This document shows positions 24,890-34,059 of a stretch of DNA of 64,000 nt, in pieces; position 1 is the stretch's first letter; every line of letters starts with the position of its first letter. A program made the translations under genes and the position numbers. The DNA lies in contig GG745347.1 of NCBI GenBank assembly GCA_000151295.1, forward strand, positions 844,976-908,975, in the 5' to 3' direction. The notes beneath the pieces were generated by a model. That model saw only the letters and a list, made by a program, of their open reading frames with translations, was not told where the DNA came from and did no database searches. Source of the stretch: Allomyces macrogynus ATCC 38327 (Eukaryota > Blastocladiomycota > Blastocladiomycetes > Blastocladiales > Blastocladiaceae).

Positions 24890-26121
24890 TGCCTGATCAC
24901 ATGGCAGCTCTCTGGCATTTTGGAGCTCTGCTCAGCCTATTGTGAATGGTTGTTGACTGCACTGATGCAGCCCTTGTGGAGAACACCAGGAAGCAGTGCA
25001 ATGCATCTTGGCTGTGCTGGCTTTGCTAGTGCTGCAGGGAGCACACTGATCCCCTTGTGCAAGATGTGAACGCTTATTGTGCATATGCCATCTCTCTCTG
25101 AGAAGAAGACCTCTCCCCCACACAGGCAGCCCTGGTGGCCTGTCAATGCTGTTGAAGTGTAAATCCAGCACTGCTGTCCTCAATCAGGTTTTGGTGCAGT
25201 GGTTAACCCAACAGGTTATGAGCCCCTGAGTGCGCGGAGGTCCCCAGTTCAATTCCGGACGCAACGGTTAACATTTGGAGCCCAAAAGAGGGGGAAAAAC
25301 GGAATTCCACGCCTCTCACAGCTACCCCAGGAAACTGAAGTTGCAGCAGACGCTGGCTTCAGGGGGAGTGTTGAAGTGTGAATCCAGCACTGCTGTCCTC
25401 AATCAGGTTTTGGTGCAGTGGTTAACTCAACAAATGCATGGTGGTTGGGACAACATTGGGGCAGTTCCACAGGCCAGATGGCATGATCACATCCCTATTG
25501 ACCTGCACAATGGTATCAAAGGTTATGTGCTCCTTCTGGGTGGAGTGCCCTCAGGTCTCACACAACAAGGAAGTATTTGATGTGACGATTTTGGACAACA
25601 TGGTGCAGGCCTGGGGCTTGACCACAGACCTGTTGTTCTCAAGGTTGAACCACCACCTTGCATACCTCCTGCAGTATGGGAGGCGCCACTTCAGCTGCCT
25701 GGAGCACATTGTTGTGCTGGAGAGCACAGTGCTTCTGGACACATTGCATCTGGTGATTTGTGGCCCCAAGGACTGGCATGATCCAACAGTGATCATGTAC
25801 CTTGCACAGGCCAACAACCCACTGTTGGATGTAGGGGTGCACTGGACTGCTTAACTTGGGTGCTGCTCCCCCTATGTACCTGATGGGGACACCAGCATCG
25901 CCCTCTCTGTGGAGGTAGACACCACCAAGCATTTTGTGGTTGCTGACACAATTGCGTCTTGGGTGCACCAACTACTAAATGATGTGTGGATCCCACAGCA
26001 CTTCCACGCCTATGATCTGAAGGCAGCAGCCTGCAAGTTCATGGAACTGAACAGTGCCACTGAGGAAGAAATTGTGGCAGGGATGTGGGCCTCCAAAGCC
26101 ATGTACCAAAAACACTACTAG
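24890..26121 (+). pseudogene. DIRS tyrosine recombinase (integrase) remnant
   Basis: An N-terminal core-binding fragment (MQPLWRTPGSSAMHLG, ~24,960-25,020) is followed, after the tRNA-like insertion, by further fragments. The C-terminal catalytic part at 25,990-26,121 reads AYDLKAAACKFMELN ... GMWASKAMYQKHY. It matches the HDLRAAA ... GHWSS ... F.KHY end of DIRS recombinases. The usual His and Arg of the first motif appear as Tyr and Lys, while the final Tyr is kept. Frames are broken by the insertion and by stops. Confidence 0.7.
25151..25432 (+). repeat. tRNA-like (SINE-like) sequence with 63-bp direct repeats
   Basis: Two near-identical 63-bp copies (25151-25213 and 25370-25432) flank 156 bp. 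An RNA polymerase III A-box-like TGGTGCAGTGG lies at 25192-25202 and a B-box-like AGTTCAATTCC at 25246-25256. They are spaced as in a tRNA or tRNA-derived SINE. The flanking arms do not pair into an acceptor stem, so it is not a functional tRNA. The inner 156 bp still has several CpG, unlike the host element, consistent with a younger insertion. Confidence 0.55.
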
Positions 26122-26189
26122 GGTACCTGGGTCTACACAAAGCTTTGCCATCTCCTCACAGAGGACAGGGGCCAGTAGACCTGCAAACT

Positions 26190-26335
26190 GGCACATTGCA
26201 GCACCCTGAGGTGCTGGTGAGGGCAATGGACAAAGCTCATTTCCCAAGCTGTTAGGGCTGTCACCTGACAGTCCTGACAGCATGGGACAATGTGTTGTCC
26301 AAGCCTGAGCCAACATGAGGGGTGCAAGATGTGCC
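26190..26335 (+). repeat. Internal complementary region (ICR) of the DIRS element
   Basis: 26190-26236 is the reverse complement of the left outer end at 21788-21834. 26273-26335 is the reverse complement of the right outer end at 26605-26668, with a small gap. In DIRS elements the ICR serves as template for restoring the ends. The 37 bases between (26236-26272) match the reverse complement of 27098-27142, possibly the end of another DIRS copy. Confidence 0.82.
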
Positions 26336-26439
26336 TCCCACCCAGTTTCTCTGTGGCCAGAATGGGCGGCTGTTCTTCCCATTCTCCCACCCCATCTTCA
26401 ACAGCCACATCTGCTCTGCCTTGGTGTCTCTCTCTGATG

Positions 26440-26610
26440 AGGGAGTGAGTACACTGCTGGGCTGGGGGGCAAGGGGTTTGCACGCCTCAACAGGGCCCAG
26501 GTGATCAAGCCTGTTTTTTCATTTTCTCAGAACTGACGTTTCATCATATGTTTCATGTTCCTGAGATAGTGCTAATCGATTGAGCCCATTCAATAAAAGG
26601 AATAGGCACA
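26440..26610 (-). repeat. Right inverted terminal repeat of the DIRS element
   Basis: Reverse complement of the left ITR at 21826-21992. Confidence 0.9.
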
Positions 26611-26697
26611 TCTTACACCCCTCATGTTGGCTTGGGCTCAGACAGCACACATTGTCCCTCCCTGTCAGGTATAGAGCCAGGAAGTGGCATACTTGAG

Positions 26698-26800
26698 GCG
26701 AAACAAAATATATCTGAATTGAGCACTCAATGTGAGGTCAGAGCAAAGTCCACAAAGAAATAACACAACAGCAGAGCAAGATGCAGGGGTGGAGACAAAG
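26698..26800 (+). repeat. Direct repeat A, second copy
   Basis: Matches 20033-20150 (start GAAACAAAATATATCTG) and lies just outside the right end of the DIRS element. Confidence 0.6.
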
Positions 26801-26885
26801 GAAGCAAACCTGAATCAAGCACTCAATGCAAGATGCCAAAACAGGAAGGCGGGGCGCAGCCATACTTGTGGGGGACAAAAGGAAA

Positions 26886-27108
26886 TGGTTGTGAAAAATG
26901 GTCAGAACAACTGGAAGAGGCAAGCAGTTATGGCCACAGCAAAGCCAGAGCAAAGCAACCAGAGCAACAAAAAGAGCAGAGTCATAAAGCAAAATGGAGC
27001 TTATGACACAGCAACAAATCTACAAAATGATGAAGCGTTGTGCATTGTAGACGCGCCCTTACACCAACAAGGCTGAGGCGCTTGTCACAACACATACTGT
27101 CAAGTGAC
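26886..27108 (+). repeat. Direct repeat B, CpG-decayed copy
   Basis: About 220 bp with roughly 70% identity to 27370-27592 in the same orientation. Many differences are CG in the other copy versus CA or TG here, best seen at 27061-27095 against 27542-27576. Confidence 0.65.
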
Positions 27109-27369
27109 AGCCCTAACAGCTTGGGCAATGAGCATTGTTCAAAGATTCCAGAGCTGTACCAACTGCACACTTTCCACTGCATGGATGCCAACACCATTGT
27201 GCTCAACACTGGTGACCTGCTGCCAATGCTGATACAGCCACCACTGACAATGTTACAGATCCTGTGGAAGGCTCCACCAATCACCTCCCAGCTTGGCGCA
27301 GCCAATCAAAGCGCTCAAAAGGCCATCCGCTGGCCAATCGGATCTCATGACAAGATTCAAAGGGAATGA

Positions 27370-27592
27370 AGGTGAAAACGGTTGGCAGGACTGGAAGAGG
27401 AAAGCTGTTATGGCTGCAGCAATCCCAAGCAGAAGTGGCTGAAACAACAAGATGAGCAGAGTCATAAAGCGAAAACGTGAGCTCATGACAGGGCGACAAG
27501 TAAATCTTCGTTATGATGAGGAAGTGTGTGGAGGTCGCACTTTCGCCGACGAGGCTGAGGCGCTCGTCGCGACACGACACGGTCACGTGTCC
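27370..27592 (+). repeat. Direct repeat B, CpG-retaining copy
   Basis: Partner of 26886-27108; it keeps CpG where that copy has CA/TG. It lies at the border where host-like composition returns before receptor copy 2. No coding content recognised. Confidence 0.65.
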
Positions 27593-28232
27593 TTTCACAC
27601 AGCCGCTGTTTCTCCGTGATAAAATCACATAATGATAAAGTCGCAGCTTCTCGCCCTAGACGCGATGATCGCCCCAGACGCGATGATTTGCACTCGTAGT
27701 CTGTTGGCGCGAACCGGACTGCCTGCCCTCTGCCCTATCTCCCAGCCTCCTGCAATCAAGAGACCATTGTTTCCTCAGTGCTCAGCCTGTCCGCGTGCCT
27801 TCCCACTGAGCTGCGATCAACTGCCCCGAAGGCCCATGTCGAGGCAGCGCCGTCCACCAATAAAAACTCATCATGATACAGTTGTGTCTGCAAGAACTTG
27901 CGCAAGGGTGGGGGGCGTGGTCGGTGTTCTGCGGCCGGCGCGAGAGCCGCTTCGCTGATGCGCCACCGCGCGTTACCCATGCTGGCCATGACGCGCGATC
28001 GGGATGTTCCCACCGCGAGCTGTGTTGATGTTCTCGACTGGTACAGGGCAAGAAAAGAGCACGCCGCAACCGTGTCGACTTGAACTTTTTCGGCTCTTTT
28101 TGAACGTGGCGCCCTTCCTTGTCCCGAGTTGTAATTCGGCGCGACGGCCAGTAACTCGTCGGGCGCGCGTCGGCATCCGTTTATTGCAGCTCCCAAACTT
28201 CCCAGCCTCCTATACCCTTAGCTGCAGCCGGA
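27593..28232. other. Upstream region of receptor copy 2
   Basis: CpG-rich host DNA with no recognisable gene, presumably the receptor promoter and leader. A short phrase GACGCGATGAT is repeated near 27,660-27,686. Confidence 0.45.
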
Positions 28233-31200
28233 ATGCCCCCGACGACGACGATTGCAGGACGGCGCCGGCCCTCCAGATCAGCCTCGTGGTTGACTTCATT
28301 CTTGGTCTTGACTTTGGTCCTGCAACCATGGCTGCTTGCGGTCGCTGTTCCGACCAATTTGACGATCCTGGTTCTTTTGCCGCTGTCTGATCCAAGTACG
28401 CCCGCCGTGTGCGCGCGCGGCCTCGTTGGCGCTGTGATGCTGATCGACGCGAACCATGCACGATAGCCGCGAGCGCAGTGTTCCAGAGCTTCGCCGATGT
28501 GATGAGCGTTGCGCCTGTCGCCATGAACGCGATCAACCCGAACCACAATTACCAGATCATCATTCAGGATACGGGCGGCGTCCGCTTCAACGCGGTCAAC
28601 CTCTTGCTCAATACGTCGCTTCAGCAACCAGTTCACGCATTCGTGGGCGAGTATTCCTCACGCGTCACGCTCGGCGTCGCGCTCCTCGCCAGCGCGCGCA
28701 AGATTTGGCACTGCAGCGTTGCTTCTTCCGCAGATTTTGACAACATGCAGGACTTCAAGTTTTTTTTCCGCGTCGCTCCAAATGACAGCCAGCAAGGACC
28801 AATCTTGGCCCAGTTTGTTGCGTCGATGTCGTGGCGCACCGTGAACATTCTCGCCGTTGCGGATACGTTCGGCCAGTCGCGTACGATTGTCTCAGCCCGA
28901 TCGCACTGAAATCTGTTTGTTGTACTCACAATCCATTCATTGGCCAGTGTCGGCAACGTTCTCGACTGCGGCCGACCAGCACGGCGTTTCGATCCACGCG
29001 CTCCAGCACTACCTGCCCGGGACGACTGATTATAGCCCGTACCTCGATGCGATTCTCGCGAGCGGGTCCAAGATCGTGATGTTTTTCGGGTTCGCTTGCT
29101 TCGGTTCCCCTCGATGCAACTTTGCGTTTGGGAATAGCCCATCCATTGTATTTCGTAGCTTTCCCGGCGACTGCAAGCTGATTCTGCGGCAGGCCAAGGC
29201 CAAGGGCATGATCGGGCCCGACTGGGTCTGGGTACTTGTTACAACTCGTGTTCAGACGAATCTCCGCGTCCTTTTCACCGCTTTCGCGTGCTTCTCTCTC
29301 CAGGTTGGGACCCACACGATGTACAACTACCTCGACACGCTCACCATGGATAGCGACCGGAGCCTGGCCGACGGCATGCTGTTTTCCGCGCTGCGCGAAG
29401 ACCACTCGACGCCGGAATACCAGGCCTTGCGCTCCTCGTTCCTAGCTCAGTTTCCGTCACGGTCCGAGTCGGATCTTGGAGGCTTTGCGCTCATGTACTT
29501 CGACTGCTTCCTGGCTCTCGCCAAGGGTGCGCACACTGTTCCTCTTTGATATATGCGTAAAAGTACTAACGAAGAGTGTGCGGCATTCGTACGCTCAGGG
29601 TTCAGGTCGATGACGACGCTCTATGGCGAAGCAGCCGTGCAGACGCACTCGTATTCCGCGACGTTGCCGGAATATCTATCGCCGTTCAATGGCACAACGG
29701 GCTCCGTTGCATTCACAGAGCAAGGAAGTCGGATCGTGTACGTCCTTGTTTCCTGTTGCTGTGCACGGTTGCCTCCCTGCTTGACCAAACGCGGTATGTA
29801 CTATTGGCACATCTTTTCGTGTAGGCACGAGTGGCAGATCATGAACGTCTACAACAATTCGAACCGTGCCACGTACGTTCTGTCGGATAGCGGCCGGGTG
29901 AACAAGGTCGCAAACCCAATCTTTTATGGCGGGTCGACGGTTATTCCTATTGACCGGCCACCGCTCGAGATTGCGTATCCGCAATGGTCGGATCCGGGTG
30001 TCCAGGCTCTGGCCGTGATTCGCGGGCTCATGATCCTGGCCATGCTTGGCGGCATGATTTTCCTCGGGGTCAACCGCACCGAAAAGCAGATTCGGCAACT
30101 GTCGCTGCCGTTCCTGCTGGTCATTTCGCTCGGCTGCGTCATGATCCTCTCTTCCGAGTACATTTTGATCGGCGTGCCGGGTGCGCCCGCGTGCCATGCA
30201 TCGTCGATTGTGTTCACGTTTGCGTATGAGCTTGTGGTCGCGTCGGCAATTGCCAAGACGTATCGGGTTCGTTTCGTCTTCTCTTCGCTCTCGAATATGT
30301 TGACACGCCTTTGACTGGCCGTACCATGCCGCTCAGATTTTCCGCATTTTCGACAATTCGCGCATCAGCAAGGGCGGGCTCAAGTCGCCCGACCTCTTCC
30401 GCAACGTGGCCATGATCATGGCGGTGCAAGCGATCTTGTTCATCATTTGGGTTGTCGCGTTTCCCGTCTGGCCAAGGCTCGTCGCGACCAAGACGTCGCT
30501 CTACTACGAGTGCCGCCCGACCAACTTTGCCGGCCACTGGGCCATCGTTGGTGCCTCGTTTGCCTTCAATGGCGTCATGTTGCTGCTCGTTTGCTACCTG
30601 GCCTACAAGACGCGCAATGTGGATTCGTCGTACCGTGAGACGCATTGGTGTGTTCTTGCTTTGCGATCCTGTTTCGTGGAGCGTACCATCCTCATTCTGA
30701 TTGTCCACCTCCCAGGATTCTCTACACGGCGCAGGCGCGTTCCTTGCAACCGCTGATCTGCCGAGGGATGTGACTGACCACGGCCCCGACCCCATTTCTC
30801 CAGAACGTATTCCTGTGCTCCGTTCTCATAATCCCGCTTAGTTTGGTCACGATCGAGTCGTTTGCGCTCACGGCCTACTTCATTCGCGCCATTGCGATGC
30901 TCTTTGCGGTCGGGTTCGCCTACACCGCCCTCGTCGGACGGCTGATCGTGACCGTGTGGATGGACCGCCGACTGTCGACCGGCGTGACCGCCGCTGGCAT
31001 TACGAGCACTCCCTTGGCCACTGCCGCGACCGAACCGAACGGTCCGTTCAAGCTCAAGGGGTCTGCCGAGAACCAAGTTAGCGCGTCGAAACCGTCGTCG
31101 AGTTCGGTCGCTGGCGTGCCCGGTGCCGAATTGGGCGCTATTTACCCGGTCCTGCGCCGCGGCGGCGGGCTCGGGTTCATTGAGCGGTTCACGCAGACGT

Positions 31201-31742
31201 GGCGCGCGACGCAGGTCTACATGAACATGCCGCGCGGGATTGTTGCGATTTCGCCGCCGACACAGAGTGCCGCGCAGAGTAACGCGCGGAGCGGCGCGGG
31301 TGGGAGCACGACGGCGCGGACGTCGGTGCGGAAGCGCGTCGCCGGTCGGCATGGTGGGAGCGGCGAGGGGATGGGCACGGTGATCCCGCTCGCGGATCTC
31401 GGGTTTGATGTGTCGCCCGTGGGCGCGCCGCCCGCGTGCCTCGAGTTAGTGCATTTGGGGTCGGGCGCGGCGTGGGTCGTGCAAATGACGCCCGAGGAAG
31501 TGGTCGTATGGTCGCAGTACTTGAAGGCGGTCGCGAGCGTGATCACGACGGGGACCGGTTCGTCGTCGGGGTCGGGGACGCGGTCAGGCACGGGACAGTC
31601 GCATTCGTCGGGAGGCAGCGCGAGCGTTACCGCTGCTGCTGGCCACGCTGTTGCGCGTGCCATTAGCACGTCTGAGGCAGGGCGCGTGCGGATGCCGTCG
31701 CAACGGCCACAATTGGCGTCGGACCGGTCGGTGCGCGACTGA
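28233..31742 (+). CDS. Class C (GABA-B-like) G-protein-coupled receptor, copy 2 (intact)
   Basis: Ten exons: 28233-28395, 28479-28880, 28948-29089, 29159-29231, 29304-29526, 29599-29737, 29825-30266, 30337-30634, 30716-30738 and 30804-31742; 947 aa. Order: signal peptide (core FLVLTLVLQPWLLAVAV), periplasmic-binding-like Venus-flytrap domain to about residue 450, seven hydrophobic helices (TM1 core LMILAMLGGMIFL, TM7 core AMLFAVGFAYTALVG), then a cytoplasmic tail of ~250 residues. Cys before TM3 (PACHASS) and in loop 2 (YYECRP) fit the conserved class C disulfide. The cysteine-rich domain of metabotropic glutamate receptors is absent, as in GABA-B receptors. Expected role: surface sensing of a small ligand with G-protein coupling; ligand unknown. 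The tail ends with CLELVHLGSGAAWVVQM and TPEEVVVWSQYLKAV, somewhat like the end of a PH domain. Exon 9 is only 23 nt and is inferred from splice phase. Copies 1 and 3 flank it. Confidence 0.9.
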
Positions 31743-32255
31743 CGGTGCTGGTGCGATGGGGAAGTATTCTCTGGTGGTGATGGGCGGGCGGGAGTGGAGA
31801 CTGCCAAACTGTCGATTATGATGAAGAATTCGGTGCTTTCTGTCAGGTGGCCACGCGGTCACGGTCACGCTTGTCCACCTCACTCCACCGCCACAACGCG
31901 ACAGGGCGCACGCCGTCGCTGCTCATCTGCCACGACCATGGCGCCAGGCGCGCGTCTCCCGACAAAGGGGGCGCACGTCGCTGACACTTGGTGCAAAGGA
32001 GGCGCGCGTACGCCTTGCAGTTTGCTCGGTCCAAGTCGCGCCAAGGCAATCTGCCGATGGCTGCTGCGACTGGACCCATCACGGCAAGGACCGGCCACCG
32101 CCGCGCTTGGGCAGTGCTGCTCGTTCGGCTCAGTGGGATCTCGCGCGGCTGCAGCGCCTCTTCTTCCGGCGCCCTTCGCAGGCAAGCCAACAAGGCACCC
32201 GCTCTTCCCGTCCGACTTCGCGCTTCGACTGTGTTGACCAGCACAGAAACGACAA
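31743..32255. other. Spacer between receptor copies 2 and 3
   Basis: No gene recognised. The ~500 bp presumably hold the 3' UTR of copy 2 and the former promoter of copy 3. Confidence 0.45.
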
Positions 32256-33740
32256 ATGACGAGGCGCATCAGCGTGGGACGAACGTGCACCCGACGCAAT
32301 GGTCTTTCGATCTTTCCTGCTGTCATTGTATCGGTGGTTGTTCTTGCGCTGGTGGTCGCGCCTGTGCTGTGGGCAACTGCAACGCCAACGACGCTGTCGA
32401 TCATGGTCATGCTGCCCCTTTCGGATCCATGTCTGTTACGACCCGATTTGGTGCTCGCGTTGCACGCCCAATGTTGATTATTTCGGCCCCCTGACTTTGC
32501 AGCGTTGGGATCGGTGCTTTGAAACATTTCTGATGTCATAAGCGTCGCGCCGGCCGTCATGGCGACCAGACCCCAACCACAGCAACCAGCTCGTCTTCCA
32601 GGACTCGGCGAGCGTGCGCAGTACGACCGTCAATGCCTACGCGAACGTGACCATTTCGCAGACCATTTACGCGCTCGTCGGCGAGTCGTCGTCGCGCGTC
32701 ACGCTCGGCCTCGCGCTCAGCGAACCCGGGTAAATTGCGGCACTGTGGAGTTGAGTCGGCCGTCGATTTCGACAGCAAGGTGACCTCTCTCTCGATGTGT
32801 CGTCGCTGTCGGCGCTCATATTTGGCCACCGTAGGTCGATTTTCTGAATTTCTTCCGAGTGGCTGCAAACGACAATCAGCAAGGCCCGGTCGTCGCTCAG
32901 TTTGTCTACTCGATGGGATGGCGCGCCGTCAACGTATTTGCCGTCCCAGCCCCATATGGCCAGGTACGCGAACGAACAAGCGAAGCTGCATCTCGCGCAA
33001 GCATCAGCGCTGAGCATGCGGTGATCCCTCTCGCCCCCGCTTCCAGCCGCTCTCGACTACGTATGCGATTGCCGCTGTGAGCCTCGGCATCAATCTCTAC
33101 ACGCAGCAGCAGTATCATGACGCAGTTTGGCGTCTATCTCGACGCGATCCAGGCGATCGGGTCGAAAATTGTTTTGTTCATGGGGTACTTTTGCATCGAA
33201 GCACACTTTCGATGTTTTTTCCCTGGACCTCACCAACGTTCGTTGCAGTTTCCCCGGCGACTTCAAGCTCATTTTTCAGCAAGCCAAGCTGCGCGGTATG
33301 TTGGGGCCCGACTGGGTGTGGGTGCGTACGAATGCATCGCGCGCACTTTTTGAGCTCGCCGCTGCGGCTCACCATCGCTCCTGACTGCCGTATGGGATCC
33401 GGCCTCGGGCTCGTCAATCAGTTCCTGCACACGTGGACGGCCACGGTCGTCTACGCGAATCTCGCGCGCGGGATTATTTCACTGGCGCCGCCCGGCGTCA
33501 AGCCCACGTCCAAGACGGGCACCAAGATCATGAGCACGGTCGCGGGTCGCCTGCGCTCGATCATCCGTCCGAGACGGCGGGCAAGGCCCAGGGCGCGGCG
33601 ATGCCGCTCGCGCAACTCGCGTTTGTTCCGTCGCCTGTGGGCACGCCCGCCGCATGTTTGGAACTCGTGCATCTCGAGGGGGCGCGTCGTGGGTCGTGCA
33701 AATGATGGGGGTGCGGGGGCGCCTGGACTCGCGACGGTAA
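32256..33740 (+). pseudogene. Class C receptor copy 3, pseudogene lacking the seven-helix domain
   Basis: It begins with a signal-peptide exon like copy 2 (TTLSIMVMLPLSDP). Binding-domain blocks follow: DSASV, YALVGESSSRVTLG, NFFRVAANDNQQGP, FPGDFKLIFQQAK and GMLGPDWVWV. Lesions against copy 2: a frameshift near 32,572, a TAA in place of Lys with a 2-base insertion near 32,731-32,740, and a frameshift near 33,120. Homology jumps at about 33,320-33,400 from the middle of the binding domain to the cytoplasmic tail (GSGLGLVNQFLHTW ... AACLELVHL), removing the rest of the domain and all membrane helices. A last frameshift lies near 33,680. Introns inferred here: about 32,790-32,833 or slightly longer, 32,961-33,043, and one ending at 33,260. 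It has decayed by several independent lesions. Confidence 0.85.
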
Positions 33741-34059
33741 ATGAATAGGTATGGACTGAATGGGAACCGTTGAGTGCATTTCCTCTTGCTCAGGCTCGTC
33801 CGATTAAGTGGAGACGAACCCTCTTTGTCCGGTGATTTGAGTGCTTGTGAGCGCAGCGCTGGCGACGAAGGCTTGCACAAATGTCGCTGAAGCGTTCATT
33901 ATTCAATGTTGAGAGCGAAGCGCAAATGGCGACGTGCAATGACATGGAAGTCCGAACTTAGCATCCGCTGGAAAGGAGGGTGTACTGGAAAGGGAACGCA
34001 AAACCAAATCTAATATTCACCACACAGAAAAAACAAGGCGCGGAGGGCCCGCTGGCGCT
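33741..34059. other. Spacer between receptor copy 3 and MDN1
   Basis: About 320 bp with no gene; it contains the 3' ends of a plus-strand pseudogene and of the minus-strand midasin gene. Confidence 0.5.

Larger units (their letters stand above)
21786..26672 (+). mobile_element. DIRS-type tyrosine-recombinase retrotransposon, defective
   Basis: Bounded by ~170-bp inverted terminal repeats (21826-21992 and 26440-26610) plus unique outer extensions. An internal complementary region (26190-26335) has two parts. One is complementary to the left outer end (21788-21834), the other to the right outer end (26605-26668). ITRs plus ICR are the hallmark of DIRS-1 elements, which integrate with a tyrosine recombinase. 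Inside, in order: a first ORF in the gag position, a reverse-transcriptase N-terminus, an RNase H-like domain with the DIRS downstream block, a recombinase C-terminus, then the ICR. The RT palm with its catalytic Asp pair is missing and the frames carry stops, so this copy is dead. A tRNA-like insertion (25151-25432) lies in the recombinase region. Confidence 0.85.

Noticed and set aside
25184..25262. Functional tRNA gene
   Set aside because: A- and B-box-like motifs exist, but acceptor, anticodon and T-stem pairing fails; better described as tRNA-derived repeat.
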